Origin: Lichenicola sp964247755
GTDB taxonomy: Bacteria > Pseudomonadota > Alphaproteobacteria > Acetobacterales > Acetobacteraceae
DNA: 64,000 nucleotides
NCBI GenBank assembly: GCA_964247755.1
Contig: CAXTVX010000001.1
Coordinates: 310,001 to 374,000 of the forward strand
Reading direction: 5' to 3'
The first letter of the stretch is position 1; every line of letters starts with the position of its first letter. Made by a program: the position numbers and the translations under genes. Shown here piece by piece: positions 6,899-15,067 of the stretch. The notes beneath the pieces were generated by a model. The model searched no databases and was not told the origin of the DNA. It worked only from the letters and a program-made list of their open reading frames with translations.

Positions 6899-9550
6899 AT
6901 GAGCAGCACCGAGGCCGCCGACGGCGCACGCGCGGATGGCAGTCGCCCGGAGGGGGTGGCCCGCTACGACTTCCACGCGGCCGAGCCGCGCTGGCAGGCG
7001 GAGTGGGACGCGCGCGGCTGCTTCGATGTGCCGGACGTGCCGCCGGCGGACCGGCCGAAATACTACGTGCTGGAGATGTTCCCGTATCCCAGCGGCCAGC
7101 TGCACATGGGGCACGTGCGCAATTACACGCTGGGCGACGTGGTGGCGCGCTACAAGCGCGCCCGCGGCCACGCGGTACTGCACCCGATGGGATGGGACGC
7201 GTTCGGGCTGCCGGCGGAGAACGCGGCGCGCGAGCGCGGGGTGGACCCGGCGGAGTGGACGCTGGCCAACATCGAGACCATGCGCGGGACGTTCAAGCGG
7301 CTCGGGCTGTCGCTGAACTGGGACCGGGAGTTCGCCACCTGCCTGCCGGAGTATTACGGCCAGCAACAGAAGCTGTTCCTGGACCTGCTGGCGGCCGGCC
7401 TGGTGGAGCGGCGCGACGCGCTGGTGAACTGGGACCCGGTGGACCAGACGGTGCTAGCCAACGAGCAGGTGGTGGACGGGCGCGGCTGGCGGTCGGGTGC
7501 GGTGGTCGAGACCAGGCGGCTGAGCCAGTGGTTCCTGCGCATCACCGCGTTCGCGCCGGAGCTGCTCGGGGCGCTGGACGGGCTGGATGCGTGGCCGGAG
7601 CGGGTGCGGGTGATGCAGGCGCACTGGATCGGCCGCAGCGAAGGCGCGCGGGTGCGGTTCCCGCTAACCGACGCGCGGGCGGCCGCCGCGGTCGGGCCGG
7701 AAGTGGAGGTCTACACCACGCGGCCGGACACGCTGTTCGGGATGTCGTTCCTGGCGGTCGCGGCGGAGCATCCACTGGCCGCCCATGTCGCGGCGGGCGA
7801 TCCCGGGGCTGCGGCGTTCGTGGCCGAGTGTCGCAGCCTCGGGACCAGCGAAGCGGCGGTCGAGACTGCCGAGAAGCGCGGCTACGACACCGGGCTGCGG
7901 GTCGCCCACCCGTTCATGCCGGGGACGAGCTTCCCGGTCTGGATCGCCAACTTCGTGCTGATGGAATACGGCACCGGCGCGATATTCGGCTGCCCGTGCG
8001 GCGATCAGCGCGACCTCGACTTCGCGCGAAAATACGGCCTGCCGGTGCCGGTGGTGGTGGTGCCGGCGGGCGAGGAGGCGGACGCGTTCTCGATCGGGAC
8101 CGTCGCCCTCGACGGGGCGGGAACGCTGGTCAACTCCGGCTTCCTCGACGGCCTGTCGACCGATGACGGCAGGCGGACGGCGATCGAGCGGCTGGAGGCG
8201 ACCGGCGCCGGGCGCTCCGTGGTAAACTGGCGGCTGCGCGACTGGGGCATCTCGCGCCAGCGCGCCTGGGGCTGCCCGATCCCGATCGTCCACTGCCCGG
8301 ATTGCGGCGCGGTGCCGGTGCCGGACGACCAGCTGCCGGTGCGGCTGCCGGAGCGGTTCGACTTCGCGCGGCCCGGCAACGCGCTCGACCACCATCCGGA
8401 CTGGAAGCACGTGCCCTGCCCGTGCTGCGGTGGCCAGGGCACGCGCGAGACCGACACCTGCGACACCTTTGTCGACAGCTCGTGGTATTTCGCCCGCTTC
8501 ACCGCCCCGCATGCCGACACGCCGACGGTAAGGGCGGCGGCGGATGGCTGGCTGCCGGTGGACCAGTACGTCGGCGGCATCGAGCACGCCATCCTGCACC
8601 TGCTCTACGCCCGCTTCTTCACCCGGGCGATGCACCGGACCGGGCATCTGGGGCTGGACGAGCCGTTCAGGCGGCTGTTCACCCAGGGCATGGTCAACCA
8701 CGAGAGCTTCCGCGACGCGGACGGCACCTGGCTGTATCCGGAGCAGGTCGAGCGCGGCAGCGCCGGTGCCAGGCGGCGCGACACCGGAACGCCGGTGCAG
8801 ATCGGCCGCGTCGAGAAGATGTCGAAGTCGAAGCGCAACACGGTGTCGCCGGAAGCGATCATCGACCGCTACGGCGCCGACACCGCGCGCTGGTTCGTGC
8901 TGTCGGACAGCCCGCCGGAGCGCGACATGGAATGGACCGAGGCCGGCGTCGCGGGTGCGGCACGGTTCGGCCAGCGGCTGTTCCGGCTGGTGGCCGCGGT
9001 GGCGGAGAGTACGCGGTCGGGCGACCGGCCCGGCTCGTTCGGCGAGGCGGCCGACGCGTTGCGACGCGCCACCCACCGCACCATCGCCGCCGTTGGCGAG
9101 GCGCTGGACGGGTTCGCCTTCAACGTGTCGGTGGCCCGGCTGCACGAGCTGGCGGGCGCGGTGGCGGAAGCGGCCGGGCACGGGACGGCGCCGGACCTCG
9201 ACTGGGCGCGTCGCGAGGCGGCGGTGTCGCTGTGCCTGCTGACGGCGCCGATGATGCCGCATCTGGCCGAGGAGCTGCTGGCGCTGCTGGAGCCGGGCGG
9301 CGCGCTGGCGGCGCTCAGGCAGTGGCCGGAGGCGGATCCGGCGCTGCTGGCGGCGCGCAGCGTCACCATCGCGGTGCAGGTGATGGGCAAGCTGCGCGGC
9401 ACCATCGAGGCGCTGCCGGACCAGCCGGCGGACGCGGTGATCGCGGCGGCGGAAGCGGAGCCGAACGTGGCCCGGCTGCTGGACGGCAGGCGCGTGGTCA
9501 AGCGCATCCACGTGCCGAACCGGATCGTCAACTTCGTGGTTGCGGGATGA
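6899..9550 (+). CDS. leuS: Leucine--tRNA ligase
   Basis: An 883-aa class I aminoacyl-tRNA synthetase that charges tRNA-Leu. The HIGH-type motif is PSGQLHMGH (about residues 64-72) and the second ATP site is KMSKSKRN. Between them lies the CP1 editing insertion, and the tRNA-binding helical domain follows to the C terminus. Length matches the bacterial enzyme. The ATG at 6899 is preferred because it starts a short acidic leader just before the conserved ARYDFHAAEPRWQ. Its stop overlaps the start of lptE. Confidence 0.97.
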   Translation: MSSTEAADGARADGSRPEGVARYDFHAAEPRWQAEWDARGCFDVPDVPPADRPKYYVLEMFPYPSGQLHMGHVRNYTLGDVVARYKRARGHAVLHPMGWDAFGLPAENAARERGVDPAEWTLANIETMRGTFKRLGLSLNWDREFATCLPEYYGQQQKLFLDLLAAGLVERRDALVNWDPVDQTVLANEQVVDGRGWRSGAVVETRRLSQWFLRITAFAPELLGALDGLDAWPERVRVMQAHWIGRSEGARVRFPLTDARAAAAVGPEVEVYTTRPDTLFGMSFLAVAAEHPLAAHVAAGDPGAAAFVAECRSLGTSEAAVETAEKRGYDTGLRVAHPFMPGTSFPVWIANFVLMEYGTGAIFGCPCGDQRDLDFARKYGLPVPVVVVPAGEEADAFSIGTVALDGAGTLVNSGFLDGLSTDDGRRTAIERLEATGAGRSVVNWRLRDWGISRQRAWGCPIPIVHCPDCGAVPVPDDQLPVRLPERFDFARPGNALDHHPDWKHVPCPCCGGQGTRETDTCDTFVDSSWYFARFTAPHADTPTVRAAADGWLPVDQYVGGIEHAILHLLYARFFTRAMHRTGHLGLDEPFRRLFTQGMVNHESFRDADGTWLYPEQVERGSAGARRRDTGTPVQIGRVEKMSKSKRNTVSPEAIIDRYGADTARWFVLSDSPPERDMEWTEAGVAGAARFGQRLFRLVAAVAESTRSGDRPGSFGEAADALRRATHRTIAAVGEALDGFAFNVSVARLHELAGAVAEAAGHGTAPDLDWARREAAVSLCLLTAPMMPHLAEELLALLEPGGALAALRQWPEADPALLAARSVTIAVQVMGKLRGTIEALPDQPADAVIAAAEAEPNVARLLDGRRVVKRIHVPNRIVNFVVAG

Positions 9551-10200
9551 TGCGGAGGCACCTCGCCCTGGCGCCGGTCCTGCTGCCGCTGGCGCTCGGC
9601 GGCTGCGGCTTCCATCCGCTCTACGGCGCGGACGACCGGGCGGACCTCAGCCGGCTGCCGGACATCTTCGTGCAGCCGATCGGCGACCGCAGCGGCCAGG
9701 AGCTGCGCCTGGCGTTGCAGCAGCGGCTCGCCGGCACCAGCGACGCGTCGCCGGAGGGCTACACCCTGGCGGTGTCGTACTCGATCGCCGGCGAGGCGGT
9801 CGGCATCAACGGCGACAACAGTTCGGAGCGCACGCGGCTGGTCGGGCGGGCGCACTGGGTGCTGGCCTCGGTGTCGCCGACCGCGGTTCCGGTGACCAGC
9901 GGCGACGCGCGGGTGGTGGACGGCTTCAACATCATCAACGAGCAGTACTTCGCCAGCAACCTCGCCAACGAGACCACGCAGCAGCGGCTGGCGGGCAACC
10001 TCGCCGACATCGTCACCACCCAGCTGGCGACCTGGTTCGTCAACCACAGGCCGCCGGCCAGCGCGCCGGTGCACGCCGTGGCGGCACCCACGCTGGCGCC
10101 GAGCAACGTTCCCGGCGACTCCGACCAGTCGCCGCTGACCGCTCCGGGCGAGGACGGGCTGCCGGCCAGCGCGATCGGGCGCGGCCCGCTCAACCCGTAG
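9547..10200 (+). CDS. lptE: LPS assembly lipoprotein LptE
   Basis: A 217-aa outer-membrane lipoprotein, the partner that plugs LptD during lipopolysaccharide insertion. The signal ends in LALGGC with GFHPLYG immediately after, a hallmark of LptE/RlpB. The body is short and beta-rich and the tail is Pro/Ala-rich and probably disordered. Two consecutive ATG codons (9547 and 9550) overlap the leuS stop, implying translational coupling. The leuS-lptE-holA order is standard in proteobacteria and supports the call despite the family's low sequence conservation. Confidence 0.9.
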   Translation: MMRRHLALAPVLLPLALGGCGFHPLYGADDRADLSRLPDIFVQPIGDRSGQELRLALQQRLAGTSDASPEGYTLAVSYSIAGEAVGINGDNSSERTRLVGRAHWVLASVSPTAVPVTSGDARVVDGFNIINEQYFASNLANETTQQRLAGNLADIVTTQLATWFVNHRPPASAPVHAVAAPTLAPSNVPGDSDQSPLTAPGEDGLPASAIGRGPLNP

Positions 10201-10211
10201 GCCAGCCGCGC

Positions 10212-11222
10212 ATGAAGGTCGACGCGCGCCAGGCGGCCCGGTTGCTGTCGGCGCCGGGCGCGCTGCGGGCGATCCTGCTGCATGGCGAGGACGCCGGTCT
10301 GATCCGCGAGCGGGCGTCGGAAGCGGTGCGGGCGGCAGCGGGCACGCTCGACGATCCGTTCCGCCTGGCCATCCTGTCGCGGGACGCGCACGACCGGCTG
10401 GAGGAGGAGGTCGGGGCGCTGTCGCTGACCGGCGGGCGGCGGGTGGTGTGGGTCCGGGAGGCGACGGACGGGCTGGCCGCGGCGCTGAAGCGGGCGCTGG
10501 CCAGTCCGGGCGAGGCGCTGGTGGTGCTGGAAGGGCCGGGCCTGGCCGGACGCTCGCGGCTGCGCGCGCAGGTCGAGGCAATGCCGGACGGGGCGGCGAT
10601 CGCCTGCTATCCGGAGGAAGGGCGTGCCCTGGAAGCGCAGGTCGAGCGGATGCTGGCGGCGCAGGGGGTAAGGATCGACCCGGACGCCTTGTCATGGCTG
10701 TGTGCGCGGCTGGGTGCCGACCGTGCGGCGACGCGCGGCGAGGTGGAGAAGTTGGTGCTGTATGCCGGCGAGGCCGGACGTGTCGGGCTCGACGACGTCA
10801 TGGCCTGCACCGGCGACGCTGCCAGCGCCTCGCTGGACGATGCCGCGTTCGCCGCCACTGCCGGCGACCGTGCCGGTGCCGACCTGGCGATCGAGCGCAG
10901 CCTCGGCGAGGGCAGCAGCCCGGTCGCGGTGGCGCGTGCGCTACTCGGGCACCTGCACCGCCTGCGCCAGGCGCGGCTGCTGATGGAGCGGAGCAGTCAG
11001 AGTGCCGCCAACGCGATGCGCGCGCTGCGGCCGCCTGTGTTCTTCAAACGCACGGACGCGTTCGGGCAGGCGCTGTCGCTATGGGACTCGGCCGCGCTGC
11101 TTCGGGCGGCGGAGCAGACACAGGCGCTGGAGCTCGCCTGCAAGCAGACCGGCGCGCCGGATCTGCTGCTGTGCCGGCGCCACCTAGCCGTCATCGCCGG
11201 GCAGGCGCGGGCGCGCCGCTGA
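10212..11222 (+). CDS. holA: DNA polymerase III subunit delta
   Basis: A 336-aa clamp-loader subunit that opens the beta sliding clamp. Typical features are the N-terminal AILLHGEDAGLIRERA segment, ALVVLEGPGL in the middle and LLCRRHLAVIAGQARARR at the end. Family sequence is weakly conserved, but length, motif order and position 11 nt after lptE agree. It closes the DUF3576-leuS-lptE-holA unit. Confidence 0.92.
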   Translation: MKVDARQAARLLSAPGALRAILLHGEDAGLIRERASEAVRAAAGTLDDPFRLAILSRDAHDRLEEEVGALSLTGGRRVVWVREATDGLAAALKRALASPGEALVVLEGPGLAGRSRLRAQVEAMPDGAAIACYPEEGRALEAQVERMLAAQGVRIDPDALSWLCARLGADRAATRGEVEKLVLYAGEAGRVGLDDVMACTGDAASASLDDAAFAATAGDRAGADLAIERSLGEGSSPVAVARALLGHLHRLRQARLLMERSSQSAANAMRALRPPVFFKRTDAFGQALSLWDSAALLRAAEQTQALELACKQTGAPDLLLCRRHLAVIAGQARARR

Positions 11223-11303
11223 GGTTGCCGCGGGCAGCCGGATTGCCGTATAGGCTTACCCTGGTTGTCCGCGTAGCTCAGCAGGATAGAGCACAGGATT
11301 CCT

Positions 11304-11537
11304 TGTCACCAACTGGGCGTCACGAGGGGAAACCGCGTGGCGGATCCGCTCAAAGTCGGGGAAAGCTGCGGTGCGTCTCGCACCATGCCGATCCCGAGCC
11401 AAGCCCGGCCCTGCCAAGGGTCGGGAAGGTGTAGAGACTGGACGGGCGGCACCTAAGGGTTCCGGCCTAGGGTGAAGGGACAGTCCAGACCACGAACGCA
11501 GCCTCCGGGCTGCGGCGGCGAAAGCCGAAGTGGGATG
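11304..11537 (+). ncRNA. Group I self-splicing intron (tRNA type, IC3-like), 234 nt
   Basis: The intron splits the tRNA-Arg(CCU) anticodon loop. Exon 1 ends in CCT; a GGG at 11315-11317 can serve as the guide sequence with a U-G pair at the 5' splice site. The intron ends in G (11537), as group I introns require. Core elements resemble those of cyanobacterial and proteobacterial tRNA introns: a P/Q-like GATCCCGAGCCAAG near 11390, an R-like GTGTAGAGACTGGACGG at 11429-11445, and an S-like GGGACAGTCC at 11477-11486. GACTG (11436-11440) pairs with CAGTC (11481-11485) as P7. There is no internal ORF, so mobility would need help in trans. Confidence 0.92.
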
Positions 11538-11560
11538 AATCCTGGGGCCGTGGGTTCGAA

Positions 11561-11577
11561 TCCCGCCGCGGACACCA
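11561..11577 (+). repeat. Left 17-bp direct repeat (tRNA 3' end, attL-like)
   Basis: TCCCGCCGCGGACACCA, the T-arm 3' strand, acceptor strand and CCA of the tRNA-Arg. It is identical to 12837-12853. A short further similarity (ACGATTCTGCCGGC) follows a few nt later. Confidence 0.8.
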
Positions 11578-11794
11578 ATCTACGATTCTGCCGGCTTACA
11601 CAATAGGTTAGGGCTGGCGACGCCCTTCTCTTGTAGCTGCTCGCTACAGGCGCCAGTTCCGGCCATCCTGCTCGCCATACGCTGCGGACCCTTCGATGCA
11701 CTCAGCCTGGCGGTCTAACCACAGCCTGAGGACCGGTTGTCGCCCCGGTGGATGAGGTGCATCCTCAACCGCAACGACCTCATGAGGCCCAACT

Positions 11795-12172
11795 GTGGCT
11801 CCCGCCGCGAACCCACAAGGCGGCTTCCCGATCTTCGGTATCGCCGAATCGAGGTGGGATGCCCACAGGAACGATTGCAGCGGCTTCGTGCGGGCTGTGG
11901 CGCTGGCCGTGGGCGTGCCGCTCGGTGGGCTTGCGAACGCAATGGTGGACAACTGGAACACCGACCCGAGCTGGACGAAGCTGGGCAACGATCCCGCCAA
12001 GGCGAGCCAGTTGGCGGCACAGGGCTACCTCGTAGTGGCCGGCAAGAAGGAAGCCGGACATGGCCACGTCGTGGTCATCGTGCTGGGCGAAGGGCCGCAT
12101 GAGACCGCCATGGGCTACTGGGGGCGGCTGGGTGGCGTGGGGTTCAAGAACAAGGGGCTCAACTTCGCCTAG
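11795..12172 (+). CDS. NlpC/P60-like cysteine hydrolase, apparently C-terminally shortened by an amber codon
   Basis: A 125-aa protein with the two marks of NlpC/P60-type amidases or endopeptidases: NDCSGFVRAV (nucleophile Cys28) and GHGHVVVIV (His91). Such enzymes cut peptide bonds in peptidoglycan; similar stand-alone domains occur as secreted or phage lytic effectors. The GTG start follows a GAGG at 7 nt. After the TAG at 12170-12172 the same frame continues with KRADLADVQYFAKNG, which reads like the natural C terminus of such a domain, so TGG to TAG is plausible. No signal peptide is present. Cell-wall activity is inferred, and the protein may be non-functional. Confidence 0.6.
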   Translation: MAPAANPQGGFPIFGIAESRWDAHRNDCSGFVRAVALAVGVPLGGLANAMVDNWNTDPSWTKLGNDPAKASQLAAQGYLVVAGKKEAGHGHVVVIVLGEGPHETAMGYWGRLGGVGFKNKGLNFA

Positions 12173-12238
12173 AAGCGTGCCGATCTTGCGGACGTGCAGT
12201 ATTTCGCGAAAAACGGTTCCGAGCCTGAAAGCCAAGCC

Positions 12239-12698
12239 ATGAGGACGGGCGTTTTGAGCGTCCTTGGGAGTATCGCTGTCATAGGGAGCGCCCTGGCATC
12301 AGGCACCGGAACGGCGTTCGTCCAGATAATCCCACATGGTTCCCTCCGCGGAGGCCGGGAGCTATCATCTCGACCTTGGGGAACCCGACGACCCCAAGAC
12401 GCCGCGCGCCTGGCAGGGGCCGATCCGGATCACCAGCGCCGGGAAGACCGGCTGCACCGTGAGCGAGGACGTGGCGATCGTCGAGAAGCCGCTGAGCATG
12501 GCGCAGGGTCACCTGCTCTACGTCACGACCTACTCCGGCAGCGAGGCTCAGGTCTATGTCGTGGATGCCGCCACCTGCGCCGTGAGATGGACCAGCCCCG
12601 GTTTTGTGGGTGCCCCGAGAATCACGGCGGGAATCCTCACGCTGCCGGGCCACCGCCCGGTCGAGGTCGGTGCCGACGGGCTGCCGACGGCACGGTAG
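12239..12698 (+). pseudogene. Frameshifted gene for a small secreted protein, possible partner of the hydrolase
   Basis: The ATG at 12239 opens a clear signal peptide (MRTGVLSVLGSIAVIGSALA) in one frame. The mature part, rich in beta-type sequence with two cysteines (GCTVSED, ATCAVRW), continues in the +1 frame to a stop at 12698. The frames change around 12330-12350; the second frame is blocked by stops upstream. Joined, they would give about 150 aa. A periplasmic protein right behind a cell-wall hydrolase would suit an immunity or inhibitor role, but I recognise no family. Confidence 0.5.
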
Positions 12699-12811
12699 TG
12701 GAGGCTCACGGGGTCGCCGGGATGCGCGGTGCGCGCCAGCGCGGTGGTCCGGGAGGATGGGAGCCTTCCCGGATCATTAGTCCGACGCCGGAGAACCGGA
12801 GGGAAAAGGGC

Positions 12812-12831
12812 GACTGCCAGCGCTGGCAGTC
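12812..12831. repeat. Perfect 20-bp palindrome beside the right tRNA repeat
   Basis: GACTGCCAGCGCTGGCAGTC is its own reverse complement and lies 5 nt before the right 17-bp repeat. A second inverted repeat (TCCGGGA at 12748 and TCCCGGA at 12767) lies just upstream. It could be a recombinase arm site, a terminator without a T run, or a protein-binding site. Confidence 0.6.
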
Positions 12832-12836
12832 TCGGC

Positions 12837-12853
12837 TCCCGCCGCGGACACCA
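12837..12853 (+). repeat. Right 17-bp direct repeat (attR-like tRNA end)
   Basis: An exact copy of the tRNA-Arg 3' terminal 17 nt, including CCA, without the rest of the tRNA. The remaining stretch 12854-13024 up to the next gene contains no gene I can support. It does hold ACGATCTGCCGGC, similar to the sequence after the left copy. Confidence 0.75.
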
Positions 12854-13024
12854 TCCCGTTGCAGGCTTGACGATCTGCCGGCATGGCGGCCCGACCTCGG
12901 CCGAGGGCGGGCAGCATTCCGTGCCGCCTCGACGGCAGATGGGTGATGAACCGCGGCCTCCTGTTGCATACCTTGCGTCGCTTCGGACCTGGCCGCGGCG
13001 AGGCCAGAACAGGAGGATCCGACA

Positions 13025-13813
13025 ATGGACCTGGGACTTGGTGGCAGGACGGCCCTCATCACTGGGGGAAGCGTCGGGATCGGCTCCGCCGTTGCCGAGG
13101 GGCTGGCTGCGGAAGGCGTGAACCTTCTGCTGGTGGCCCGCGACGCGGATCGCCTGCGGGCGGAGGCCGAGCGGATCGGGGGCGCCTACGGCGTGCGTGC
13201 GGTCGCCTGCGCGAGCGACGTCGCGACCGCGCAGGGCGTGCAGGCGGTGGTCGAGGCCGCCGCCGCGGTGGGTGGCGTCGACATCCTGATCAACAATGCG
13301 GGCTCCGGCTCCAACGAAACGATCATGGAGGCGCCTGACGAGAAATGGCAGGCGTACTGGGAGCTGCACGTCATGGCGGCGGTCCGGCTGGGGCGCGGCG
13401 TGGTGCCGATGATGCGCGCGCGGGGCGGTGGCGTGGTGCTGCACAACGCGTCGATCTGCGCCGTCCAGCCGCTCTGGTACGAGCCGATCTACAACGTCAC
13501 CAAGGCGGCGCTGATGATGTTCAGCAAGACCCTCGCTAGCGAGGTGATCAAGGACAACATCCGCGTCAACTGCATCAATCCCGGCCTGATCCTCACACCG
13601 GACTGGATCAAGACCGCGAAGCAGCTCACCGCCGGAAGCGGCGGCGACTGGAACGCCCATCTGCAGAGCGTGGCCGACGAGCACGCGCCGATCGGGCGGT
13701 TCGGGACTCCGCAGGAACTGGCCCACTTCTTCGTGTTCCTGTGTTCGGACAAGGCGACGTACAGCGTCGGCTCCACCTATTTCGTCGACGGCGGAATGCT
13801 CAGGACGGTGTGA
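13025..13813 (+). CDS. SDR family oxidoreductase
   Basis: A 262-aa classical short-chain dehydrogenase/reductase. The Rossmann glycine motif is TGGSVGIG, NNAG follows at about residue 90, and the active site is Ser (NASICAV) with YNVTK (Tyr and Lys four apart). The C terminus has the usual substrate loop and GSTYFVDGG. It probably acts as a soluble NAD(P)-dependent alcohol or ketone oxidoreductase; the substrate cannot be deduced. Strong Shine-Dalgarno CAGGAGGATCCGACA precedes the ATG. It is the first backbone gene after the tRNA-flanked segment. Confidence 0.92.
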   Translation: MDLGLGGRTALITGGSVGIGSAVAEGLAAEGVNLLLVARDADRLRAEAERIGGAYGVRAVACASDVATAQGVQAVVEAAAAVGGVDILINNAGSGSNETIMEAPDEKWQAYWELHVMAAVRLGRGVVPMMRARGGGVVLHNASICAVQPLWYEPIYNVTKAALMMFSKTLASEVIKDNIRVNCINPGLILTPDWIKTAKQLTAGSGGDWNAHLQSVADEHAPIGRFGTPQELAHFFVFLCSDKATYSVGSTYFVDGGMLRTV

Positions 13814-13969
13814 AGGGATCGGGTCGGTGGTGCCGCGTGCGGTGGAACGTCCAGCATTCCATGCACGGGAATGATGCCGATCCTGGATCTTGTTGGCCGA
13901 GACATGGGTAATGACATGACGACTGGCCGGGCGTAGGCTGGCTGCGGAACGTTCAAGAAGGCATGGCCC

Positions 13970-15034
13970 ATGTCAGTCCTGGCTGATCGCCTTGCTGCGG
14001 TCGTCGTTGCCGCAGCGATCATGACGGGCCCGTTCGTCGCTCGTGCCGACGGGACGCTGGCGCCCAGGCAGGCGCCAGCGAAGACTCTGGCCGTGCCGAC
14101 CGCGGATGTCAGCCCGGGGATGCAGAAGTTCATCGCCGCCCCGCTGAATCCGGCCTGGAACGACCAGTTCAAGACCGGCAAGGAGTGGCGCAGCTTCGCC
14201 GATCACCAGGCCATCAAGATCGACGCGTCGCTTCCGGACATGCTGAAGCGTCTCGGCGTGACGATGGTGCGCTCGAACATCGACGGCGTCCGGGTCTACA
14301 CGCTGACGCCCGACGAGATATCGCCGGAGAACCGCAACCGGGTGCTGCTGCACGAACATGGCGGCTGCTACGTGCTGTTTCCTGGTGAGGCGGGGGCGAC
14401 CGAGGCGGCCATGATGGCCGGGTTCGGGCACATCAAGGTAGTGATGCCCGACTACCGCATGCCGCCGGAAGCGTATTTCCCGGCGCCGATCGACGACTCG
14501 ATCACGGTCTACAAGTCGCTCATGAAGACCACCGATCCGAAGAACATCGGTGTGTTCGGAACCTCGGCCGGTGGAGCGCTGACGCTCGAACTGGTGCTGC
14601 GCGCCAAGCAGCTTGGCCTGCCGCTGCCCGGCGCGCTCGCCGCCGGCACGCCGATGTCGGATGCGGTGATGGTCGGGGACAGCTTCTACACGAACAAGCT
14701 GGTCGACAACGTGCTGGTCTCCCCGACCGGGTTCTGCCAGGCCGCGACGGTGGTCTACGCCAAGGGCCACGACCTGAAGGATCCCCTGATCTCACCGGTG
14801 TATGGCGACATGCACGGCTTTCCGCCCACCATCTTGACGACCGGCACGCGGGACCTTCTGCTCAGCAACACCGTGCGGGTGCATCGGGCGCTGCACCGGG
14901 CCGGCGTGGAGGCGGATCTGGAGGTGTACGAGGGGCAGTCCCACGCGCAGTACCAGTTCGACGACCGGGTGCCGGAGTCGAAGGAAGCGTTCACCGAGAT
15001 CGCGACGTTCTTCGACAGGCACCTCGGCAAGTAG
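13970..15034 (+). CDS. Secreted alpha/beta hydrolase (HSL-type esterase)
   Basis: A 354-aa protein with an N-terminal signal peptide (residues 1-26, ending FVARADG). The hydrolase core shows the oxyanion motif HEHGGCY, the nucleophile elbow GTSAGG, an acid residue in TGTRDLLLSNT and the catalytic His in EGQSHAQY. This order is that of the hormone-sensitive lipase/acetyl-esterase family, so ester hydrolysis in the periplasm is likely. An ATG at 13963 is out of frame; the one at 13970 follows AAGAAGG. Substrate unknown. Confidence 0.9.
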   Translation: MSVLADRLAAVVVAAAIMTGPFVARADGTLAPRQAPAKTLAVPTADVSPGMQKFIAAPLNPAWNDQFKTGKEWRSFADHQAIKIDASLPDMLKRLGVTMVRSNIDGVRVYTLTPDEISPENRNRVLLHEHGGCYVLFPGEAGATEAAMMAGFGHIKVVMPDYRMPPEAYFPAPIDDSITVYKSLMKTTDPKNIGVFGTSAGGALTLELVLRAKQLGLPLPGALAAGTPMSDAVMVGDSFYTNKLVDNVLVSPTGFCQAATVVYAKGHDLKDPLISPVYGDMHGFPPTILTTGTRDLLLSNTVRVHRALHRAGVEADLEVYEGQSHAQYQFDDRVPESKEAFTEIATFFDRHLGK

Positions 15035-15067
15035 GCCGGGTCCGGGCCGGACGCGCAGCCCCGGTCG

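Larger units (their letters stand above)
11267..11577 (+). tRNA. tRNA-Arg(CCU) interrupted by a group I intron
   Basis: Exon 1 is 11267-11303 and exon 2 is 11538-11577, including an encoded CCA. The acceptor GTCCGCG pairs with CGCGGAC, the D stem is GCTC/GAGC, the anticodon stem is CAGGA/TCCTG and the T arm carries GGTTCGAATCC. Joining the exons gives the 7-nt loop TTCCTAA, so the anticodon is CCU and the intron sits between positions 36 and 37. This codon-specific tRNA reads AGG. It lies 44 nt after holA. The 3' end is also the site of a 17-bp duplication. Confidence 0.95.
11561..12853. mobile_element. Candidate remnant of a tRNA-targeted insertion, bounded by 17-bp direct repeats
   Basis: The last 17 nt of the tRNA (11561-11577) recur exactly at 12837-12853, the pattern left by site-specific integration into a tRNA 3' end. 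The 1.26 kb between them is visibly poorer in GC than its flanks, notably at 11578-11750. It holds an NlpC/P60-like gene and a frameshifted secreted-protein gene. No integrase, excisionase or replication gene remains, so this is at best a deletion remnant or a passive cassette. 11578-11794 contains nothing I can identify. Confidence 0.45.

Noticed and set aside
3964..6909. 981-codon open frame antisense to the BTAD regulator and DUF3576 gene
   Set aside because: Arg/Gln-rich low-information sequence opposite a recognisable regulator; no motif or ribosome site.
11304..11537. RNase P RNA or another structured RNA in place of an intron
   Set aside because: A GGGTGAAGGGACAG segment briefly suggested it, but conserved RNase P regions are absent and tRNA exons plus the P/Q, R and S elements explain it as a group I intron.
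12194..12946. Single 250-aa protein from the hydrolase end through the right repeat
   Set aside because: Only the first third (signal peptide) looks coding; after about 12335 this frame becomes Arg/Gly-rich while the +1 frame carries the sensible mature domain.
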